Shown here: positions 43,611 to 51,698 of the stretch, piece by piece
How the letters are laid out: each line of letters begins with the position of its first letter
Position numbering within the stretch: the first letter of the stretch is position 1
Made by a program: the position numbers and the translations under genes
Source of the DNA: JALYYC01 sp039922495
GTDB taxonomy: Bacteria > Chloroflexota > Dormibacteria > CF-121
Reading direction: 5' to 3'
NCBI GenBank assembly: GCA_039922495.1
Contig: JBDTEO010000009.1
Span: forward strand, 1 to 64,000
Length of the DNA: 64,000 nt
The notes under the pieces: model-generated
Database searches by the model: none
What the model saw: only the letters and a program-made list of their open reading frames with translations
Told to the model about the DNA's origin: nothing

Positions 43611-43985
43611 ATGGACGAAAAGATTCGCCGTGATCTTGTGCACGGCCATGTCATCGACATCACGACCACAGGGCGCAAGAGCGGGGAGCCTCGCCGCATC
43701 GAGATCGTCTTTCACAACATCGGTGGCCGGCTCTACATCAGCGGCCAGCCGCGTCCCGAGGAGCGAGCCTGGCTGAGCAACCTCAAGGCCCACCCGCGCT
43801 TCACCCTTCACCTCAAGGGCCCGGTCAAGGCCGATCTGCCGGCGACGGCCCGCGTCATCACGGACGAAAAGGAGCGACGCCAGGTCTTGACCGACGTCGC
43901 CAAAATCTGGAAGCGGGATGACGTCGACCGCATGGTCAAGGAGAGTCCCTTGATCGAGGTCACGGTCGACGGGCTTGCCGCCTGA
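43611..43985 (+). CDS. F420-type nitroreductase-family (DDN-like) protein
   Basis: A 124-residue split beta-barrel protein of the deazaflavin-dependent/nitroreductase family. The signature TTTGRKSGEPRRIEIVFHNI is at about residues 18-37, then LYISGQPRPEERAWLSNLKAHP (cofactor-contact region) and KADLPATARVI strand. Family members bind F420 or FMN to reduce quinones, nitro compounds or similar. The enzyme class is uncertain because the cofactor is not proven. It stands alone between the C1 operon and the degraded ABC locus. The ATG at 43611 has no strong Shine-Dalgarno. Confidence 0.8.
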   Translation: MDEKIRRDLVHGHVIDITTTGRKSGEPRRIEIVFHNIGGRLYISGQPRPEERAWLSNLKAHPRFTLHLKGPVKADLPATARVITDEKERRQVLTDVAKIWKRDDVDRMVKESPLIEVTVDGLAA

Positions 43986-43998
43986 GGACGGTCGTCCG

Positions 43999-44374
43999 TT
44001 AGCGGTTCGTTTCCTGCCGAACGAACATGGTCGTGCCGAGGACGAGGAACCCGGCGAACATCACCGTCATCACGACGAGGTTCCTTAGCGGCCCGAAGAG
44101 GACAACCTTCGAGTACTCCGGACGGCCAGCATAGGCCACATCGCGCATCAGATCGACCGCGTAGCGCATCTCGGCCTCCGATCATGACCGAGCCGGCCGT
44201 TGGTCGGAGCGTCGTGGTCAGGATGGAGATCGTCGTCGTCTTGCCCGCGCCGTTCGGGCCGAGCAGCGCGAAGAGCTCGCCGGCCCGGACGTCGAATGAG
44301 ACGCCGTCGACGGCGTTCTTGTCTGCCTTCTTGTAACGCTTGACGAGATCCTTGACCTCGATGACGGTGCTCAC
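43999..44374 (-). pseudogene. deletion remnant of an ABC-2 exporter (ATPase 5' end fused to permease 3' end)
   Basis: From GTG 44374 the minus strand encodes an intact ABC ATPase start: VIEVKDLVKRYKKADKNAVDGV, Walker A GPNGAGKTTTIS and a continuation to GSVMIGG (about 44180). At about 44160-44182 the reading frame shifts into another: the sequence from here to TAA 44001 encodes the end of an ABC-2 permease (AVDLMRDVAYAGRPEYSKVV, then LRNLVVMTVMFAGFLVLG and FVRQETNR). The ATPase signature LSGGQ, Walker B and most of the permease are missing. It looks like a deletion that joined two adjacent genes. The open frame continues past the stop of the permease into unrelated sequence. No product is expected. 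Confidence 0.7.
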
Positions 44375-44398
44375 CGGAGCCTACGATGGTCGGGACCG

Positions 44399-44833
44399 AT
44401 GAGCCCGATGCCGGCGATGCCGAAGTCCACGCCTGCGGCCACGAGCGCCTTCCTCGCGCTCATTCCCAAGGACCCGGCCCTGACGACACGGCCGATGTTC
44501 GGCAACATGGCCGCCTTTATCAACGGCAACATGTTCGCTGGGCTCTTCGGCGACCAGCTGTTCGTCCGGCTCCCCGAGGCGGAGCGAGAAAAGCTCAAGA
44601 AGCAGGGCGGCAGAGACTTCGAGCCGATGCCAGGCCGCGCGATGACAGGCTACGTCTGCGTCGCGGCCGGCTGGCGGGCCAGGCCGGCCCCGGCCCGTAC
44701 CTCGATCGCGCAGGCACTTACCTGGACCAGGCAGATGCCGGCCAAGAAAGCCGCCGCCGCCAGGTCCGGCAAAGCCAGGACGGCGCCGGCGACGCGATCG
44801 GCGACGAAAGGCAAGCCTCGCAAAACTTCCTGA
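44399..44833 (+). CDS. TfoX N-terminal domain protein
   Basis: A 144-residue protein. The TfoX_N domain spans about residues 25-110, visible as TTRPMFGNMAAFINGNMFAGLFGDQLFVRLPEAEREKL and GRDFEPMPGRAMTGYVCV. TfoX relates to competence regulation in gamma-proteobacteria, but free-standing N-terminal domain proteins occur widely with unknown roles. A low-complexity Lys/Ala-rich tail (KKAAAARSGKARTAPATR) follows. The start is ATG 44399, divergent from the ABC remnant. A short hairpin follows the stop. Confidence 0.75.
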   Translation: MSPMPAMPKSTPAATSAFLALIPKDPALTTRPMFGNMAAFINGNMFAGLFGDQLFVRLPEAEREKLKKQGGRDFEPMPGRAMTGYVCVAAGWRARPAPARTSIAQALTWTRQMPAKKAAAARSGKARTAPATRSATKGKPRKTS

Positions 44834-44836
44834 TTG

Positions 44837-44854
44837 ACGGCCCTTTAAGGCCGT
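44837..44854 (+). terminator. short hairpin after the TfoX-like gene
   Basis: ACGGCC and GGCCGT form a perfect six-base-pair stem with a six-base loop CTTTAA, right after the stop of the TfoX_N gene. No U-tract follows, so it is a weak terminator candidate or a protein-binding palindrome. Confidence 0.35.
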
Positions 44855-44869
44855 GCTAGCGTTCGGTCA

Positions 44870-44901
44870 GGCCGATATATCGATTGCGTACGGCCGATAT
44901 A
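44870..44901 (+). repeat. two direct GGCCGATATA copies, likely GntR operator
   Basis: GGCCGATATA occurs at 44870-44879 and 44892-44901, 22 bases apart (about two helical turns), just upstream of the GntR Shine-Dalgarno and TTG start. The spacing would place both copies on one face of the helix, as regulator half-sites often are. Function is inference. Confidence 0.5.
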
Positions 44902-44914
44902 CGGGAGGGGAAGT

Positions 44915-45631
44915 TTGGCGAGCGAGGCACCCGCCGCTCGTCAGCTCCGGGGTCGCGTCGATCGACCGCTGGAGCTGCAAACCGTCGTCCTGCAGAGTTC
45001 GTCCGCACGCTCCCAGAGTGAGCGTGCCTACCTCCTGATCCGCGATCAGATCGTCACGCTCAAGCTGGCGCCCGGCTCGGTGATCGAAGACAGCCGCCTG
45101 CGCGAAGAGCTAGCGCTGGGCCGGACCCCGATCCGCGAAGCGCTACAGCGGCTGGCCCACGAGAATCTGGTGAGCTTCATCCCCCACCGCGGCACCTTCG
45201 TCACGGACATCAACCTGACCGACCTGCGCCGGCTGACGGAGATCCGCGTCGAGCTGGAAGGGTACGCTGCCACCCTCGCCGCGGAACGCGCCGCCGAGTC
45301 GGACCGCGATGCCATGGCCTTGTTGCTGGGCGAGCTCGACGGCATCGAGGCGACAGACGTCCACGGCCTGATGCGGTTGGATCAGCGCATCCATCGCCAG
45401 ATCTACCGCTCGGCGGGCAATGCGTTTCTGCAGGCGATGCTGGAAGAGACGTTCAATCTCAGCCTGCGGATCTGGTTCCTGGGGCTGGCGCGCGGCGTGC
45501 GGCTGAAAGAGGCCGTCGAGGAGCACCGCCGGCTGCTCGATGCCATCGTCTCCGCCGATGCGGCCAGGGCACGGTCCGTCATGCGCGACCATATCGCCGG
45601 ATTCGAACAAGCCATTCGAAAGGTTCTCTAG
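44915..45631 (+). CDS. GntR-family regulator (FadR/FCD type)
   Basis: A 238-residue regulator. The N-terminal winged helix has SERAYLLIRDQIVTLKLAPGSVIEDSRLREELALGRTPIREALQRLAHENLV (about residues 34-86). The FCD ligand domain follows from about 95-230, with RLTEIRVELEGYAATLAAERA, the metal-type H residues in HRQIYRSAGN and EEHRRLLDAIVSADA. Such regulators sense carboxylates or amino-acid-like ligands; here it may sense a betaine or glycine derivative (inference). The start is TTG 44915 with GGGAGGGG six bases upstream, so the Shine-Dalgarno supports the start. It leads the large degradative operon. Confidence 0.93.
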   Translation: MASEAPAARQLRGRVDRPLELQTVVLQSSSARSQSERAYLLIRDQIVTLKLAPGSVIEDSRLREELALGRTPIREALQRLAHENLVSFIPHRGTFVTDINLTDLRRLTEIRVELEGYAATLAAERAAESDRDAMALLLGELDGIEATDVHGLMRLDQRIHRQIYRSAGNAFLQAMLEETFNLSLRIWFLGLARGVRLKEAVEEHRRLLDAIVSADAARARSVMRDHIAGFEQAIRKVL

Positions 45632-45640
45632 GAGGGAGAG

Positions 45641-46573
45641 GTGAGAGTTTTCTACGCGACCGACCTGCATGGATCGGAGGTCTGCTGGCGGAAATTCCTC
45701 AATTCGGCCAAGTTCTACGATGCCGACGTCCTGATCTGCGGGGGCGACATGACCGGCAAGGCGATGATCCCGCTGGTCGAGGACAGCGACAGCTACGCGT
45801 TCACGCTCGCCGGCGTCTCCCAACGAGTCAAACGCGATGACATCGGCGCGGTCGAGATCCAGATCTCGCGCAAGGGCTATTACCCGGTCCGGATGTCCTC
45901 GGCCCAGGTGGTTGAGTTGGAAAAGGATCCGCAAAAGGTGCAAACCCTCTTCACCGAGCAGATGTGCAAGACGGTCGAGCGCTGGATGCAGATGGCCGAG
46001 GAGAAGTTCAAAGACAGCAAGGTCCCCATCTATGTCGCCCCGGGCAACGATGACGAGATGGAGATCGACGAGGTGATCGCCGGCGCCAAGCGGGTCGTGC
46101 TCGCCGAAGGCAGGACGATCGACATCGGCGGCTACGAGATGATCTCCTCGGGTTGGGCCAACCCGACGCCGTGGCACACCTATCGCGAGGCACCCGAGGA
46201 CGAGCTCTTAAAGCGCATGGAGCCCATGATCCGGGACGTCAAGAACATGGGCCGGGCGATCTTCAACTTCCATCCGCCGCCGTTCGGTACCTCGCTCGAC
46301 GAAGCGCCAGCGCTGGACGAGAACCTCAAGCCGCTGCACGGCGGCCGCGCGCTCCGGCATGTCGGGTCCACCGCCGTACGCGAGGCGATCGACAAGCATC
46401 AGCCGATGCTGTCGCTGCACGGCCACATTCACGAAGGCAAAGGCATCACGCGAATCGGCAAGACCCTGGCTATCAACCCGGGCAGCGCCTACGAAGAGGG
46501 ACTTCTGCTGGCGTCGATCATCGAGCTGGACCAGAAGAAGGGCATCAAGAACTACCAGTTGGTCAACGGTTAG
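45641..46573 (+). CDS. metallophosphoesterase
   Basis: A 310-residue calcineurin-like phosphoesterase. All metal-site motifs are visible: ATDLHGSE (D-x-H, about residue 7), CGGDMTGK (about 33), PGNDDE (variant of GNH/D, about 133), FNFHPPPFG (about 206), and LHGHIHEGKG (GHxH, about 262). The substrate is unknown; a phosphorylated amine or nucleotide is possible. It follows gntR with the Shine-Dalgarno AGGAGGG overlapping the gntR stop, so it is in the operon. GTG 45641 is the start. Confidence 0.85.
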   Translation: MRVFYATDLHGSEVCWRKFLNSAKFYDADVLICGGDMTGKAMIPLVEDSDSYAFTLAGVSQRVKRDDIGAVEIQISRKGYYPVRMSSAQVVELEKDPQKVQTLFTEQMCKTVERWMQMAEEKFKDSKVPIYVAPGNDDEMEIDEVIAGAKRVVLAEGRTIDIGGYEMISSGWANPTPWHTYREAPEDELLKRMEPMIRDVKNMGRAIFNFHPPPFGTSLDEAPALDENLKPLHGGRALRHVGSTAVREAIDKHQPMLSLHGHIHEGKGITRIGKTLAINPGSAYEEGLLLASIIELDQKKGIKNYQLVNG

Positions 46574-46639
46574 GAGGTGAAGCGGTAGGGCACGACACGC
46601 GTCCACGACGCGCCTGATCACATTTCGAAGGAGGAAGTA

Positions 46640-48292
46640 ATGGCGACTACGACCACCACGGAATCGCCCCGAGCAACGCTCTTCTTACGTAACGCCACCG
46701 GACTCGTCAAAGCCTGGTCGACGTTCGACGCCTTCCTGTATTCATTCTGGTCGGTCAACCTGGTCACGCTCGGGCTTTATGGCATGTCGTTCGTCTACGT
46801 CATTCCGGCCGGTCAGCTCCTGGGAGCGGTGCTGCTCACGGGGGTGCTCGTGACGTTCCTGGTGCTCACGTACGCACAACTGGTCAGCGTGATGCCACGG
46901 GCGGGCGGCGACTATGCCTGGCAAAGTCGCATCCTCGGCGGCGGCGTCGGCTTCGTGCTGGCCATCACCGGGTGGTGGTTCACCCTCTGGTTATGGACCC
47001 CGATCTACGCCAACATCCTGATCGTCCAGTTCTTCGTCCCGCTCGCCTACACCCTGGGATGGACCGGCATCGCGACCTTCTTCAGCAGCCCGACGGGCAT
47101 CTTTACCAGCTGCCTGATCGTGCTCGCCTTCGTCAGTTGGGTCATCACCCTGGGCATGGAGGGCTACGCCAAGATCCAGCGGTTCTGTTTCTGGCTGGGG
47201 ATGGCAGGCCTGGTCGCCATGCTGGGGCTGCTCCTCTTCTCGTCCCACGAGGCCTTCGTGAGCGCCTTCAATCGGGAGGCAACATCCCTGTTCGGTGCCG
47301 CGGGGAACGCCTATCAGCACACCCTCGATGCGGCCACCAAGGGCGGCACGACCGGCGTGTCGTTCGGCAACTTCGGCTTCACGTCGACCCTGCTGCTGCT
47401 GCCCTTCCTCGCTTTCTACCTCCTCTGGCCGGTCTGGGGCGCGACCCTCTACGGCGAGGTGCGCGGCGCGAAGGAATACCGCAAGGTCTTCAACGCCATG
47501 TTCTGGGGACTGTGGATCACGGTGGCGCTGGTCGCCGTCATCATCCTCCTGATCGTCAAGACGATCGGCTGGGACTTCTACTACGCGGCCAACGCGGCGT
47601 ACTGGAACAGCATCTTTTTGCCCGGCTCGCCCGCGCCGCCGGTGGGGATCTGGCCCTACCCGGTGATGTTCGCCGGCTGGCTGGTCGGCAACCACCTCTT
47701 CCAGGCGCTGCTGATCGCGGTCATGGGACTCTGGTTCTTCGGCTGGGCCGGCACCCTCTTCCTCTCCTCGACCCGGGTCATCTTCGCGGCCGCCTTTGAT
47801 CGAGTGCTCCCCGAGTGGGCCGCGAACATCTCCGCCAAGCGACGCGTCCCCTATGGCTCCCTGATCCTGATGATCGTGCCGTCGCTGGTCATCAGCGCGA
47901 TCTGGGCATACCGGCCGACCTTCCAGGGCATCTTCCTGTGGGCGACCGGCGTGATCGCGATCACGTTCCTTGGGACGGTGATCGCCGCAACCATCCTGCC
48001 CTGGCGGCGGAAGGATATCTTCGAGAACTCGCCGATCGCCCGCTTCAGGGTCGCGGGCATCCCGGTGATCACGATCACGGGCGGGGTGAGCGCGATCTTC
48101 CTGCTGTTCATGCTCGTGGAGTGGTCGTTCAACGACGTCTACGGGACCTCGTTTAAGCTCAACGCCGATTCGCCGAAGTACTTTGCCGCCACCTATTTGG
48201 TCGCCATCGCCATTTACGTCATCGCCCGAGTCGTCCGCAAACGGCAGGGCATCGACCTGTCGCGTATCCACCGGGAGATCCCGGTTGAGTAG
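46640..48292 (+). CDS. APC-family amino acid/amine permease
   Basis: A 550-residue transporter of the amino acid-polyamine-organocation family, with about 12-14 hydrophobic segments. The first helix has STFDAFLYSFWSVNLVTLGLYG and the second loop SVMPRAGGDYAWQSRILGG (the conserved GGxY region). It likely imports the operon's substrate (an amino acid, betaine or amine). A strong Shine-Dalgarno (AAGGAGGAAG) precedes ATG 46640. The 65-base gap before it (46574-46639) holds no gene. The C-terminus is basic. Confidence 0.9.
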   Translation: MATTTTTESPRATLFLRNATGLVKAWSTFDAFLYSFWSVNLVTLGLYGMSFVYVIPAGQLLGAVLLTGVLVTFLVLTYAQLVSVMPRAGGDYAWQSRILGGGVGFVLAITGWWFTLWLWTPIYANILIVQFFVPLAYTLGWTGIATFFSSPTGIFTSCLIVLAFVSWVITLGMEGYAKIQRFCFWLGMAGLVAMLGLLLFSSHEAFVSAFNREATSLFGAAGNAYQHTLDAATKGGTTGVSFGNFGFTSTLLLLPFLAFYLLWPVWGATLYGEVRGAKEYRKVFNAMFWGLWITVALVAVIILLIVKTIGWDFYYAANAAYWNSIFLPGSPAPPVGIWPYPVMFAGWLVGNHLFQALLIAVMGLWFFGWAGTLFLSSTRVIFAAAFDRVLPEWAANISAKRRVPYGSLILMIVPSLVISAIWAYRPTFQGIFLWATGVIAITFLGTVIAATILPWRRKDIFENSPIARFRVAGIPVITITGGVSAIFLLFMLVEWSFNDVYGTSFKLNADSPKYFAATYLVAIAIYVIARVVRKRQGIDLSRIHREIPVE

Positions 48293-48324
48293 TTCGTCGA
48301 CTCCCTGACGGGAGCGGCGCGCGC

Positions 48325-50775
48325 ATGACTGCACTACCGAGCCGTGCGCGCGCCGTCGTCATTGGCGGCGGGATCACCGGAACGAGCGTCGCCTACCACC
48401 TGGCCCAGGCCGGGTGGCGAGATACGGTGCTGCTGGAGAAGGCCGACCTGACCAGCGGTTCCACCTGTCATGCGGCGGGACTGGTCACGCAGTTCAACCC
48501 CTCCCCCACAATGATGCGGTTTCGTCGCTACAGCATCGAGTTGTATCGCAAGCTGGGGATCTTCAACACGGTCGGCAGCCTGCGCTTCGCCTCCAGCCCA
48601 GAGCAATTCATGGAACTGCAGCGCGGCGCGAGTCGGGCCCGAGCGATCGGGCTGGACGTCGAGGTGCTGTCGGCCGAGCGGGCGGCGGAGTTGATGCCCG
48701 CCATCAGCACGGCGTCGTTGTTTGGCGCCGTCTGGATCCCGGGAGACGGGGACCTCGATCCGCATACGGCCACCTTCGCGCTGGCCAAGGCCGCACAGGA
48801 GCTGGGGGTTCGGGTGCTCACCGAGACGCGCGTGACCGGGATCGAGCAATCCGGGCGAGGCGAGGTGCAAGCGGTCCTGACCGAGCGCGGGCGAATCGAG
48901 GCCGAAGTGGTGGTGATCGCCTGCGGCATCTGGGCTCCACAGGTGGGCGCGATGGCGGGCGTCTTTCTGGTCTCGACCCCGGTCGATCACCAGCATGCGG
49001 CGCTGCACGCGGTCCCGGGCGCCGAGCTGCCGCACGACATGCCATGCTTCCGCGACCCGGACAACCTTATCTATGGCAAGGCGGAGGCCGGTGGCGTCGT
49101 GCTCGGCGGGTACGAGCTCAACCCCACCGCCCGATGGATCGACGGCGTGCCCTGGGAGCATGCCGGCACCTCCGTCCCGCCGGATCAGCATCGCTTCGAG
49201 CCGCTCCTGGCCGGAGCGGCGCGCCGCTTCCCCTTCATTAGCGAGGCGGGCATCGTGAAGCTCGTGTGCCATCCGGACGCGATGACGCCCGACGCCAATC
49301 CGCTGCTGGGACCGGTGCCGGGCGTGCCCGGTCTCTATATCGCGGCGGGGCTGTCGTTGAACGGGTTCGGCGGCGCGGGCGGCATCGGCAAGTCGCTTAC
49401 CGAACTGATCACGGCGAACGAGACCGAGCTGGACCTTTATGCCTACCGCCCCTGGCGCTTCGGACCGGTGCACCAGGACTATCGCTACGTCGAAGCGCTG
49501 GCCAAAGAGGCCTATCGCTACTACTACTTCCTCCGCTATCCGCACGACGCGGACGAGCGGGGACGGCCGCGCCGGACCAGCGCACTGCACCATAGGATGC
49601 AGGACCTCGGCGCCGTCTTCGGCGCCAAACATGGCTGGGAACGGCCCGAGCATTTCGAGCCGGGCAAGGCCTGGCGACGAGCCGGCGCTGACCAGCGTCG
49701 GTTCGGCTGGACGAGGCCGCCCTGGTTCGACCGGCAGGCCGAGGAGCACGCCACGTTTCGCGAACGCGCGGGGATCATCGACATGACCTCCTTCGGGAAG
49801 ATCGAGCTGGACGGTCCGGGAGCCCTCCCGCTGCTCGAGCGCGTCGCCGGCAACCTGATCGACCGGCCGGTTGGCAGCGTCGTCTACACCCAGCTGCTGG
49901 ACCGCCGCGGCGGGATGGCCGCCGACGTGACCATCACCCGGCTCGCCCCGGATCGGTTCAGGCTGGTCACCGGCGCCGGCTACGTGAATAGCGACCTGGG
50001 GTGGCTGCGACTGGAGCAACGCGAGGCGGATGGGCTGGTCCGAATCCGCGAGGTCACCGAGGAGCTGGGCGTGATCGGGATGTGGGGACCTCGGGCCCGC
50101 CAGGTGCTGGAAGGCCTGACCGATGACGACGTCTCCGAGGATGGCTTCCCGTTCATGCAGGCCCGTGGCATCCGGATCGAGGGGCTCGAGGTCTTCGCCC
50201 AACGGGTGACCTACGTCGGCGAGCTGGGCTGGGAGTTCTACCTCGAGCCACGCTTGGCGATGCAGGTCTGGGATCGGTTGATGGCGGCTGGACGAACGCT
50301 CGGCATCCGGCCGGGTGGATATCGGGCCCTGGACTCGCTGCGGATGGAGAAGGGGTACCGCTACTACGGCACCGACCTCACCCTGCTGGACAACCCGCTG
50401 GAGGCCGGGCTCGGGTTCTGTGTCCGTTTCGACAAGGGGGATTTCAACGGGCGGGAGGTCCTGCTGGCAGCCAGGGCGGCGGGGATCACGCGGCGGTTGC
50501 GCACGTTGCTGGTCGGCGAGGACGACTACATCACCATCTACGGCGGCGAGGCGGTGTATGCCGATGGCTCAATCGTCGGCCGGCTGCGGAGCTGCGCCTA
50601 TGGATTCACCGTCGGGCGCAACATCGCTTATACCTACCTACCGGTTGGACTGGGTCCAGGCGCGCGGGTCGAGGTGGAGGTGTTCGGGCGGCGCGTACCG
50701 GCCGAGGTCAGCCATGACGCGCTGCTGAAGCGTGAGCCACTGGTCACGCAGGGGGTTTCTCATGTCGCGAGCTGA
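48325..50775 (+). CDS. dimethylglycine dehydrogenase-like flavoprotein, copy 1
   Basis: An 816-residue protein fusing an FAD-dependent DAO domain and a GcvT-like THF domain, as in dimethylglycine/sarcosine dehydrogenases. VVIGGGITGTSVAYHLAQAG (about residues 12-31) is the FAD site. Then comes LTSGSTCHAAGLVTQFNPSP; the His in TCHAAGL matches the FAD-linked His of known dimethylglycine dehydrogenases. FGGAGGIGKSL appears near residue 350. The C-terminal half (about 420-810) has the GcvT elements FRERAGIIDMTSFGKIELDGPGAL, YTQLLDRRGGMAADVTITRL and RALDSLRMEKGYRYYG. Its stop overlaps the kinase-like gene by 14 bases. The substrate could be dimethylglycine or another N-methyl amino acid. Confidence 0.92.
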   Translation: MTALPSRARAVVIGGGITGTSVAYHLAQAGWRDTVLLEKADLTSGSTCHAAGLVTQFNPSPTMMRFRRYSIELYRKLGIFNTVGSLRFASSPEQFMELQRGASRARAIGLDVEVLSAERAAELMPAISTASLFGAVWIPGDGDLDPHTATFALAKAAQELGVRVLTETRVTGIEQSGRGEVQAVLTERGRIEAEVVVIACGIWAPQVGAMAGVFLVSTPVDHQHAALHAVPGAELPHDMPCFRDPDNLIYGKAEAGGVVLGGYELNPTARWIDGVPWEHAGTSVPPDQHRFEPLLAGAARRFPFISEAGIVKLVCHPDAMTPDANPLLGPVPGVPGLYIAAGLSLNGFGGAGGIGKSLTELITANETELDLYAYRPWRFGPVHQDYRYVEALAKEAYRYYYFLRYPHDADERGRPRRTSALHHRMQDLGAVFGAKHGWERPEHFEPGKAWRRAGADQRRFGWTRPPWFDRQAEEHATFRERAGIIDMTSFGKIELDGPGALPLLERVAGNLIDRPVGSVVYTQLLDRRGGMAADVTITRLAPDRFRLVTGAGYVNSDLGWLRLEQREADGLVRIREVTEELGVIGMWGPRARQVLEGLTDDDVSEDGFPFMQARGIRIEGLEVFAQRVTYVGELGWEFYLEPRLAMQVWDRLMAAGRTLGIRPGGYRALDSLRMEKGYRYYGTDLTLLDNPLEAGLGFCVRFDKGDFNGREVLLAARAAGITRRLRTLLVGEDDYITIYGGEAVYADGSIVGRLRSCAYGFTVGRNIAYTYLPVGLGPGARVEVEVFGRRVPAEVSHDALLKREPLVTQGVSHVAS

Positions 50776-51676
50776 GGAGGCGGTCGGACAGGTCGCCCTC
50801 TGGCGCGGCCAGGACGCCAGGGTCTCGCCGCTCTCGGGCGGGTTGACCAACGAGAACTACCTCGTGGAGGCTGGCGGCGAACGGTACGTCATGCGGATTC
50901 CCGGATCGTCGACAGAGCTGCTCTCGATCGACCGCGGCAACGAGCTGTACAACACCCGGGCCGCGGCCAGCACCGGCGTCGGCCCGCGGGTGCTGGAGCA
51001 CGTCCCGGAGTTGGACGTCATGGTCCTGGAGTTCATCCCCGGGCCAACCATGTCGGCCCGGACCCTGCAATCGGAGGCGATGGCGCGGCGGATAGCCGAG
51101 TCCTTCAGGCGCCTGCACGCCGCGCCTCGGTTCCTCAAGGAGTTCAACATGTTCCGGCTGATCGAGGCGTACCTGCGGATTGTCGTGGAGCACGAGGTCC
51201 GGATCCCCGCCGATTATCGCGATCGGCTGACGCTCGTGGCCGAGATCGAGCGGGCGGTCCGGGTCGGCGCCCTGCCCAGCGTCTCGTGTCATAACGACCT
51301 CCTCTGCGAAAACTTCATCGACGATGGGCAGGCGTTGCGCATCGTCGATTACGAGCTGAGCGGAAACAACGATCCGTGCTTCGACCTCGGCAACACCGCC
51401 CAGGAAGCTGGCTTCGATGGGGACTTGCGGGCGGTGCTGTGCGAGGGCTACTTCGGGCGGCTGGATCCGCAACAGCTGGCCCGGATGAACCTGTTTGCCC
51501 TCATGTCCGACGTTGGCTGGACGCTCTGGGGAGCGATCCAGGCCAAGATTTCGACCCTCGACTTTGATTTCACCGATTACTACACGACGCGATGGAGCCG
51601 GGCGGTCGAGCTGATGGACTCCCCTCGACTGAACGCCTTGACATCGTTGGCCACCGGGATGAGACTTTCGGCGTAA
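50762..51676 (+). CDS. choline/ethanolamine kinase-like phosphotransferase
   Basis: A 304-residue kinase-fold protein (APH/choline kinase superfamily). The ATP-binding N-lobe has PLSGGLTNENYLVEAGG and MRIPG (about residues 21-50). The catalytic loop is SVSCHNDLLCENFIDDG (about 175-191, Brenner motif HND and Asn). The Mg-binding loop is LRIVDYELSGNNDPCFDLGN (about 195-214), which is close to choline kinases. The substrate may be choline or an analogue, so it could link phospholipid-derived choline to the operon. Start ATG 50762; an upstream in-frame start lies inside the previous gene. The following gene is 22 bases away. Confidence 0.85.
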   Translation: MSRAEEAVGQVALWRGQDARVSPLSGGLTNENYLVEAGGERYVMRIPGSSTELLSIDRGNELYNTRAAASTGVGPRVLEHVPELDVMVLEFIPGPTMSARTLQSEAMARRIAESFRRLHAAPRFLKEFNMFRLIEAYLRIVVEHEVRIPADYRDRLTLVAEIERAVRVGALPSVSCHNDLLCENFIDDGQALRIVDYELSGNNDPCFDLGNTAQEAGFDGDLRAVLCEGYFGRLDPQQLARMNLFALMSDVGWTLWGAIQAKISTLDFDFTDYYTTRWSRAVELMDSPRLNALTSLATGMRLSA

Positions 51677-51698
51677 ACACAAGGAGGAGGGAATTTCG

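Noticed and set aside
46991..50202. Minus-strand open frames of 447 and 622 codons opposite the permease and the first flavoprotein
   Set aside because: Sequence is low-complexity, rich in Arg, Asp, Gly and His, with no domain; the plus-strand products are clear families.
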